From a virus, in the IMG/VR virus record IMGVR_UViG_3300021599_000028, positions 1 to 24,639 of that record: a stretch of DNA of 24,639 nt; one strand, given 5' to 3'. Positions 18,736 through 24,639 of this stretch are shown one piece after another. The stretch's first letter is position 1, and every line of letters starts with the position of its first letter. A model generated the notes under the pieces. It had not been told where the DNA came from, searched no databases, and was given only the letters and a program-made list of their open reading frames with translations. Both the position numbers and the translations under genes were made by a program.

Positions 18736-21683
18736 GATATAGTTGTCCTATCGTTTTTAAATGCGATGTATTTATCGGCAGAGTAGCCGGTGACAGAATC
18801 TATTATATACCTGTCAATTACATAGTCAATTTGTTTAAAATCAAATGCTCGATTTTTAATGTTTAATAAAATGTCATCGCCTGTCCCAGGCTTGCAATAA
18901 CACAGTGGAATAGCTTTAACGTAATCTAATTCTTGTACACTACCATCTTGAATAGTACGCATCCAAAGTGGCAAGTAATTTCTTTCTCGTAAGCCAATAG
19001 ACTTAATACGTTCACGCCATAAAGCAACACTAGCTGGAAATCTTAAACTACTGTTTGGATCACCTGCAAATACGTCACTGCTGTCAATACTAACTTCAAA
19101 CGGATCTGCAGGTTTAAAGTATGAAGTATCTTGATTAAAAGGTCCATTATAATATTGATTATTTTGATCAATAGTTATTGCAGTGTTACTATTAACTGTG
19201 GCAATTACATTAGGTAAACTAATTTTGCCAATTTCTAAAGGATCTATAACTTCAATGTAAATTATTTCGTAGACAACAGTATTTGTTCCAGTGATTTTTG
19301 CCTGTGCTTTTTTAACATCGCCTAATTTAAATTTCTTAGGCTTGTGATTGCGTCCAACTGCACTTACTACCTCGGCAGCACTTTTAGTTTCAATACCGGC
19401 AAACACTAACATTTTAAGATCATTCTGTATTCCAAAATTTGGATCACTGGGTCTGTAAATAGAACCTGAACTGAATATATTCGAATCAGTAATGAATTCT
19501 CTAAACGCATCTCTCTGAGATTGTTTTAAGAAAGGTTTAACAACCATGTTGCTATACAATCTATCATTAGGTGTATCAATATCAAGAGTAAATGTTCTTG
19601 ATATTGCACTATAGCTTAGTATGTCTCTTGCCTGTACTGTAAATGTATATGATTTATCTACTGTAGTATCGCCTGCATCTAATAGTAAATCGCCACCGTC
19701 AAATGTAATAATGCCTGGATTTATAAATGAATACAAATCCCATTGTGCAATATTAAATGATAAGCTGCTTCCGGGCGTTATTCTTTTATAATAAACTCCA
19801 CTGTATTTTACAACATCATTTAGCAAGTAATTTCTATTAGAAACCCATGTTCCACAATACCTAGTTCCCGAACCAAATTGATTTACTTTACCTACAATTT
19901 CGCCATCAAGGGCTAAAGTAAGTCCGGGCGGCAAACTACCAGACTCAAGGACATATAATATTGCAGAATCTGCAATAGTACTTGATGCATTTAACGCAAG
20001 GGTGCTAATGTAATTCGCCCCAATAGTACCTAATGCACTTGGAGAATTCCATGTAATAACACTGTCTAATTCACCAATTAATTGTATGGTAAATGTACGA
20101 GTAGCACTGGCAGTCTCAGCTTTGTCGCTATACCTAGTAGCAGTGATACTAAAATTATAAGTTTGAGTGATTGCTGGTTGATACGGTACTACTCCGAACA
20201 CTTCTGATGTTCCAGAATCGAATACCATTCCCGGAGGCAATATGCTTAATGTACCTAATTCTAAAAATGTATTATTAAAAATTTCACAAGTTAAGTTAGG
20301 CAATACTGTAAGTACATATTCAGTAGATGAAATTGTTTGCACATTTACTATTTTATACACAGTGCTGTCAGCACCTGTTACATATTTAGATAACGAAATC
20401 TTACTTGCAGTTGTTGGTACAGCAGAAGCATTTCTAATTCGTAATAAATTTCTTCCGATCTTGTTTTCTAACGTCGATGTTGTATATGCTTTTGCAGACA
20501 TAACCGGATTTACAGTATCAAGTGAATAGGTAATTTGTCCAAGGTCAATAGCTTCGTACGTATCTAATTTTAATGTTACATAATTATTAGCACGTCTAAC
20601 ACCAAGATTACTTGGAGTAACCCATATAGGTGCTCTTACATAAGTACCATCTACAGTGTATGCACCGTTACCTGAATTAATAGCTACTGTATCAGCACGG
20701 AAATAGTCATCACCAACTACAAATATTTTAAACTTTCTAGTTGAGCTAGTATCACCGTCAGTTACCGTTACTAAAAATTCATAGTACCTGTTTAATTTTT
20801 TCGGAGTTAAAGAATCTACAGAATAATCATAATTAGTAGTGTCGTACAGATAACTATCGTACCCGTTACTTGGACGATAACCAAAATCATATGCTACTGT
20901 ATCAAATACTGCGGTATCGTATGCTCCAGTGCCAACGTTTAAAGGAATAGCTAATGCTGGCTGAATCCAACCTACAATTCTGCCATCTTGTGTTAGTATA
21001 AGTCCTGGAGGTAATTGACCTCCATCTTTAGGTTGAAAGAATTTTAATGTTTGCCCAGTAGCTGTATCAAAGTCTGTCACTGATAATTGAAAGTCAACAT
21101 ATGAACTATCTAATATGTAATATTGATCATTAGGTCCAATAGGTAATGTACCTGCTGCTGTTTGCCATTCAGGCTCGTCACTGCCTTCGATAGTCCAAAA
21201 GAATGTTCTATCTGCAATCTGTGTACCGTTGCTAGCTCTAATAACAAATTCAAAATCTGTTGTTCTAGAAACTTCAAATGGAGTTCCTTGAATAGTGTTG
21301 TTAACAATTCGTAATCCAATAGGAAGTTTACCAGATATAACCGAGTATGTAACTAAAAAATCTATATTAAGAGTAAATTGACAATTACTATTGCCAGCAA
21401 GTATTGTAATGACATCACCGTCACGATAGCCTACACCCGGAATGTTAACACTAATAGCAATTACCTGATTGCTAACGCAGGCATACTGTACTACCATACC
21501 TGTACCAGACCCGCCGCTAACTGATGCACTTCCGCCGTTGGTAGGATAATTAGTACCAGCATTAGTAATTTGTAATGTTGTTACTACATCTCCAGCGGTA
21601 GGCAACTGTAGATCAACTATACTTCTTTCTTGTATAGTACTAAATCTATAACCAGATCTTTGGGTCCACACGGTTAGTGCCAT
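18732..21683 (-). CDS. Large virion protein with Ig-like (He_PIG) repeats, adhesin type
   Basis: The 983-aa protein is mostly beta. At 31-95 it has a Gly-rich module of the type TNAGTNYPTNGGSASVSGGS ending GVGYRDGDVITI. Several Ig-like repeats of the He_PIG type follow, each with a turn such as LPIGLRI (120-126), LPPGLILTQDGRIVGWI (224-240), LPPGMVFDSGTSEVFGVV and LPPGLTLALDGEIVGKV. A WVSNRNYLLNDVVKYSGVYY block in the third quarter resembles carbohydrate-binding (CBM5/12-like) folds. Residues from about 700 on form a different, conserved C-terminal domain. Such proteins usually form tail fibres or whiskers that contact host surface glycans (inference). It starts TAATG at the end of the out-of-frame tail of the protease gene. 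Confidence 0.8.
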   Translation of the reverse strand: MALTVWTQRSGYRFSTIQERSIVDLQLPTAGDVVTTLQITNAGTNYPTNGGSASVSGGSGTGMVVQYACVSNQVIAISVNIPGVGYRDGDVITILAGNSNCQFTLNIDFLVTYSVISGKLPIGLRIVNNTIQGTPFEVSRTTDFEFVIRASNGTQIADRTFFWTIEGSDEPEWQTAAGTLPIGPNDQYYILDSSYVDFQLSVTDFDTATGQTLKFFQPKDGGQLPPGLILTQDGRIVGWIQPALAIPLNVGTGAYDTAVFDTVAYDFGYRPSNGYDSYLYDTTNYDYSVDSLTPKKLNRYYEFLVTVTDGDTSSTRKFKIFVVGDDYFRADTVAINSGNGAYTVDGTYVRAPIWVTPSNLGVRRANNYVTLKLDTYEAIDLGQITYSLDTVNPVMSAKAYTTSTLENKIGRNLLRIRNASAVPTTASKISLSKYVTGADSTVYKIVNVQTISSTEYVLTVLPNLTCEIFNNTFLELGTLSILPPGMVFDSGTSEVFGVVPYQPAITQTYNFSITATRYSDKAETASATRTFTIQLIGELDSVITWNSPSALGTIGANYISTLALNASSTIADSAILYVLESGSLPPGLTLALDGEIVGKVNQFGSGTRYCGTWVSNRNYLLNDVVKYSGVYYKRITPGSSLSFNIAQWDLYSFINPGIITFDGGDLLLDAGDTTVDKSYTFTVQARDILSYSAISRTFTLDIDTPNDRLYSNMVVKPFLKQSQRDAFREFITDSNIFSSGSIYRPSDPNFGIQNDLKMLVFAGIETKSAAEVVSAVGRNHKPKKFKLGDVKKAQAKITGTNTVVYEIIYIEVIDPLEIGKISLPNVIATVNSNTAITIDQNNQYYNGPFNQDTSYFKPADPFEVSIDSSDVFAGDPNSSLRFPASVALWRERIKSIGLRERNYLPLWMRTIQDGSVQELDYVKAIPLCYCKPGTGDDILLNIKNRAFDFKQIDYVIDRYIIDSVTGYSADKYIAFKNDRTTIS
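18769..18776 (-). promoter_or_regulatory. Late promoter motif GATAAATA before the 193-aa virion gene
   Basis: The minus strand reads CGATAAATACATCG within the last codons of the 983-aa gene, 34 bases before the ATG at 18735. Ten bases (CGATAAATAC) are identical to the site at 494. It would allow extra late expression of the 193-aa virion protein. It is inside coding sequence, so chance is possible. Confidence 0.45.
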
Positions 21684-21856
21684 TACAGAGTCCTTCTAAT
21701 TCTTCTTCTAGGATAAACTGCTCCGCTAGTAGGCCTAGGTTGGTAGTTAAGTTTTGGAAATGTATTTCCTGACGTTGGACGTTCTTTATAATAATATAAA
21801 AATAAATTAGCTGAACCTTGTAGATCTTGTCCGTCTGCAGGACCATTCGAGTTAGT
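21683..21856 (-). other. Out-of-frame C-terminal extension of the S8 protease gene
   Basis: The S8 frame stops at 21852-21854, but the +1 frame from 21856 codes for 57 residues without start codon: TNSNGPADGQDLQGSANLFL, then YYYKERPTSGNTFPKLNYQP and RPTSGAVYPRRRIRRTL. Its composition is protein-like. I recall comparable LQGS…YYKERPxSGxxFPKxNYxxRP endings in phage virion proteins. It ends TAATG exactly on the start of the 983-aa gene, as other gene pairs here do. It is therefore probably the true C-terminus, joined by a +1 shift somewhere between about 21887 and 21856, or separated by a mutation or a sequencing error. Confidence 0.7.
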
Positions 21857-24314
21857 AGTTATTTGCCGCCTTGGCTTGTGCCTGATTCATATTAGGATAT
21901 ATTTCCAACGCACATGCTAGAACTCCGCACACCTGCGGGCTTGCCATACTGGTTCCGCTATACTTTCCTAAATAATATCCTGACTCTCTAGGATCGCTAA
22001 CTCCACTGGGTAATGCACTGATAATATGCGTACCGGGAGCATATAAATCTACTCCTGGACCACAGTCACTATACTGTACCTTTTGATCTGTGGATATAGA
22101 GTCAATTGATCCCACACATATTGCCGGCATTTCAAAACCGCCACCGGCAGCAGTATCGTTAGCAGTAGGACTAGTTCCTCTCATATAGTAATAAGGATTA
22201 GCTACACTATCGGGATATCTAGTAGCCATCTCAAATCTGTTGTTCCAGTCCAGCCCACCCGGCACATCATGTTTCCACCGACCGTTACCAGCAGCACCTA
22301 CCATGATAATACCTTCTGAGTATAATTCTTCAATGTCTGCATCAGCGGCTGAAACTCTAGCAGGAATACGCTGACCACTGATGAATCCCCACGCATTTAA
22401 TTGTTCAGTAGTAAATGCGCCAGTTGTTTTTCTAGAATTTACACCTACTTGTAAATCAATCTGGTCTGGAGTAGCTTCGTAGAATACATACTCGCAAACC
22501 ATAGTTGGAGATCCTAATACTCCAGACGTACTTGCAGCCCCTTCCATTCTTATATTAAATGTTCTGCTTCCTGCAGTGCCTTGTGTAGTGTAATAAATTC
22601 TCTGCACACTGTTATCAGCAGCACTCCACATGATTTTAGGAAGATTAGGAGAACTTTGATTAACTGTTGACCATACTGTAGAACCTGCTCCGAATGTTAG
22701 ATAGAAGTTTGTGCTAGGATATATTTCATTATAAGTAGTTCCAAGATAAGTTATAGGAAACGGTAAAGCTAAATTCCAGTAGCCGTCATCATTGTTACCT
22801 ACAGTTGGAGTAGTTGAAGACGTCCATCCGCCAGTACTAGATAAGGTATTAGTTATACTGCTAACAGATGCTGCTGCTGGTGTACTTTCTGTTACTACGA
22901 TCAAACTCAATGCCGAAGCAAACAATACTGAACCAGCGCCGCTAATATCGATAGTATTATTAAATGTGATAGTATACACTGCTGTATCAGGTAAGTTAAT
23001 AGTTTCTCGAATGTCAGTTTCTAATGTACCACCATTACTTGTTGATCCTGCATCTTGTGTGTAAGTCTGCACGGGAGTCGCACCTTGAGTGATAACAATA
23101 GAACTGCTTAGTGACATTGTACCTGAAACAGCATCCATTGCAACATTATTAATCAACTCTAAATCAGCTGGACCTTGTACTGTAATGGTATAACTTGCAT
23201 TAGGTTGTGACAGTTCAGTAAAATATGCCTGCTCTCCAGTTTGCGTCCATGAGGCCGGTTTAGTTAAGATGATGCCGCCTGGTGGCGTATAAGGCCCGGT
23301 AGTTGTTATTCTGTTTCCGGCATTTTCAAATCCAACTAGGGTTGCTAATCTTGCATTAGAAGTACACACACCGCTGAAACCTGTGTAAACTGTTGAACCT
23401 GCAGGAGTGTATCTAGTCCCTCTATAGGTTACAGCAGTAATATCAGTTAATGACCATTCGCTTGGAAAAATACTTTGTCCCCAACTGTTGTTAACAATAG
23501 TAGGATTTTTTCTACCTGTAGCATTATTAATTGTTTTATTTCGATGGAATGCTCTTATGTAATCAAAAACATAACTAAAGTTGCCAGGATTTCCAGTATC
23601 ATAATATAGATTATAAATGTTAGCACTACGAGCCCAGCCTTGTGTATTGCCAGCAACTGTTCCTGCTACGTGCGTTGAGTGATCCCCAACTCCATACGTA
23701 TAAGTACTATTCACACCATTGCCTATTTCGGCACTATGTTGATACCAATTGTATTGAATGGCCCTAGTACCACCAGTGCCGTCATCATTGACTTCAAAAT
23801 CTGGATGATTCCATACAAGGCCATTAAGGTCACAGATTACTACATCAACATTACGACCAGTTTGAGTTAGAGTAATAGTTCCAGTTTGTGCAGGAGTACC
23901 TGTTCCGCCACCTTGATATCCGGTACCACCCCATCCTGAACGTTGCACTCCTTCGGTACACCTTAGCAATCCCCAGTTCTTCATAGCTGAGCCAGTGCTA
24001 GTTGACTTATCCCATGCTGTACTAGTTTGCTCAAATGCCGTTGTGCCTGCTTTAATACCTAAATATTGAGGAGCAATTGAAATTGTTTTAATTCTCGGAT
24101 CGTTTCGTAATTCTTCTACTTCTAAATCCGTTAACAAGTAATGAGTATTTCTACTGGTAGTTCTACGATGTAAGCAGTCTACACTTCTTAATAGATTAAT
24201 ACCTGCAGGACTCTTACCTTCAGTTTCTAAATCAGCATAAATGCTATCTAAATCTTCGAAGTTATTAACAGTTACAATATATTCTTTTCTTTTAATGTAA
24301 TCTGATATAGACAT
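21852..24314 (-). CDS. Virion-type subtilisin-like serine protease (S8) with large insertion
   Basis: The 820-aa frame has a complete subtilase triad: Asp162 (DVVICDLNGLVW), His212 (GDHSTHVAGTVAG), oxyanion Asn677 (GAAGNGRWK) and Ser789 (SGTSMASPQVCG). Residues 1-85 resemble a propeptide. Between the His and the Asn blocks about 350 extra residues are inserted. They include a beta-rich region (TYTQDAGSTSNGGTLETDI) and a module WNLALPFPITYLGTTYNEIY to QIDLQVGVNS, a type I associate with phage structural proteins. It lies among virion genes and has no signal peptide, so it is probably part of the particle, perhaps maturing tail proteins or digesting host surface protein. The frame ends early at NNY; a continuation lies in another frame. 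Confidence 0.9.
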   Translation of the reverse strand: MSISDYIKRKEYIVTVNNFEDLDSIYADLETEGKSPAGINLLRSVDCLHRRTTSRNTHYLLTDLEVEELRNDPRIKTISIAPQYLGIKAGTTAFEQTSTAWDKSTSTGSAMKNWGLLRCTEGVQRSGWGGTGYQGGGTGTPAQTGTITLTQTGRNVDVVICDLNGLVWNHPDFEVNDDGTGGTRAIQYNWYQHSAEIGNGVNSTYTYGVGDHSTHVAGTVAGNTQGWARSANIYNLYYDTGNPGNFSYVFDYIRAFHRNKTINNATGRKNPTIVNNSWGQSIFPSEWSLTDITAVTYRGTRYTPAGSTVYTGFSGVCTSNARLATLVGFENAGNRITTTGPYTPPGGIILTKPASWTQTGEQAYFTELSQPNASYTITVQGPADLELINNVAMDAVSGTMSLSSSIVITQGATPVQTYTQDAGSTSNGGTLETDIRETINLPDTAVYTITFNNTIDISGAGSVLFASALSLIVVTESTPAAASVSSITNTLSSTGGWTSSTTPTVGNNDDGYWNLALPFPITYLGTTYNEIYPSTNFYLTFGAGSTVWSTVNQSSPNLPKIMWSAADNSVQRIYYTTQGTAGSRTFNIRMEGAASTSGVLGSPTMVCEYVFYEATPDQIDLQVGVNSRKTTGAFTTEQLNAWGFISGQRIPARVSAADADIEELYSEGIIMVGAAGNGRWKHDVPGGLDWNNRFEMATRYPDSVANPYYYMRGTSPTANDTAAGGGFEMPAICVGSIDSISTDQKVQYSDCGPGVDLYAPGTHIISALPSGVSDPRESGYYLGKYSGTSMASPQVCGVLACALEIYPNMNQAQAKAANNY

Positions 24315-24315
24315 A

Positions 24316-24639
24316 TTATGCCTCTAGTTGTACAACAACAAGTGTTACAGTAACATCTGTAGTACTACCTGACTTGTTAGTTACCCGAACAGGAATGTTA
24401 GTAGTTGGCAAACCTTCATTATTAAATCCAAATGCACCAGGACTGATTAGTATAGTACTTGCTCCTGTAGTAATAACTTCAGCAATAACTCCTGCACCTG
24501 GCAACGGATCTGTTCCTTCTAGTCTACTGTTGTCAGCTGTTCTGCTTGCAGAGTCAGTATATAATCTTACCCATGATGCAACACTAGTTTGAATTTTATA
24601 AAGAATGTATCCTTTAAATCCAGTAATGTCTATGTCGCC
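24316..24639 (-). CDS. Virion structural protein, C-terminal part (N-terminus outside window)
   Basis: The frame is open from the window edge, beginning GDIDITGFKGYILYKIQTSV and SWVRLYTDSASRTADNSRLE, then GTDPLPGAGVIAEVITTGAS, and ending VTVTLVVVQLEA, so 107 residues of the C-terminus are present. I recognise the DITGFKGYxLYKIQTSxxxWVRxYTD…PLPGAGVIAEVITTG domain from the C-termini of virion proteins in T4-like cyanophages and relatives, where it acts as a beta-sandwich cap. The stop is one base before the S8 protease ATG (TAATATG), so both are on one virion transcript. A TTG at 24504 is an internal codon, not a start. Confidence 0.85.
   Translation of the reverse strand, partial: GDIDITGFKGYILYKIQTSVASWVRLYTDSASRTADNSRLEGTDPLPGAGVIAEVITTGASTILISPGAFGFNNEGLPTTNIPVRVTNKSGSTTDVTVTLVVVQLEA

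Noticed and set aside
21646-21846. 66-aa minus-strand frame between the protease and the 983-aa gene
   Set aside because: It overlaps the start of the 983-aa gene and competes with the more protein-like frame that continues the protease and ends TAATG.
1-24639. tRNA genes, CRISPR arrays, insertion sequences and attachment sites
   Set aside because: Looked for clover-leaf patterns, regularly spaced repeats, transposase motifs and terminal inverted repeats; none seen. The only clear repeat is the 40-bp tandem duplication.

Overview
The window is a continuous stretch of a lytic, T4-like (myovirus-type) bacteriophage genome, AT-rich, with genes packed end to end and often sharing stop/start bases (ATGA, TAATG). 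The T4-type assignment rests on a gp44-like clamp-loader ATPase, a gp31/GroES-like co-chaperonin, PhoH, MazG, a dCMP deaminase, virion proteins with modules common in aquatic T4-like phages, and TAAATA late-promoter-like motifs. Lipoproteins and spanin-like genes point to a Gram-negative host. The phage resembles those of aquatic bacteria, but the host cannot be named from this sequence. All genes except phoH lie on the minus strand, so the text reads them from high to low coordinates.

Layout: (1) 24639-17927, virion proteins: the end of a structural protein, a subtilisin-like (S8) virion protease with an apparent frameshift at its C-terminus, a 983-aa Ig-like/adhesin-type protein and two smaller proteins. 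(2) 17917-16364, a DnaE-palm fragment, a small conserved protein, a GroES-like co-chaperonin and MazG, ending at a terminator. (3) 16317-12831, a TagD-like nucleotidyltransferase, three small proteins, gp44, dCMP deaminase, an APS-kinase/nucleotidyltransferase fusion damaged by a 40-bp tandem duplication, and DUF2061, ending at a terminator shared with phoH. (4) phoH on the plus strand. (5) 11927-8443, two unknown proteins, a spanin-like trio, a DUF4337 membrane protein and a holin candidate. (6) 8411-4674, DnaJ-like, ClpA-like and an overlapping unknown protein, ending at a terminator. (7) 4594-1, small conserved proteins, a nucleotidyltransferase and a metalloprotease built into modular proteins, and a GH19-type endolysin.

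The regulatory layout is the most coherent signal. Units 2, 3 and 6 each begin with a TTGACA-N17-TATAAT (or TAAAAT) promoter whose -10 box ends exactly six bases before the ATG. None has a Shine-Dalgarno sequence there, which predicts leaderless mRNA, and each unit ends at an intrinsic terminator. Virion, lysis and head-associated units instead have TAAATA motifs 24-44 bases before their first ATG. Two promoter elements are built into terminator hairpins.

Two other points stand out. The phage carries a protein-quality-control set (J-protein, ClpA with a ClpP-docking IGF loop, GroES-like). The proteins in 497-4594 share an N-terminal peptide and internal (V/L)xE junctions that look like a T4-type capsid-targeting signal and prohead-protease sites, which suggests that enzymes are packaged in the capsid and cut apart there.
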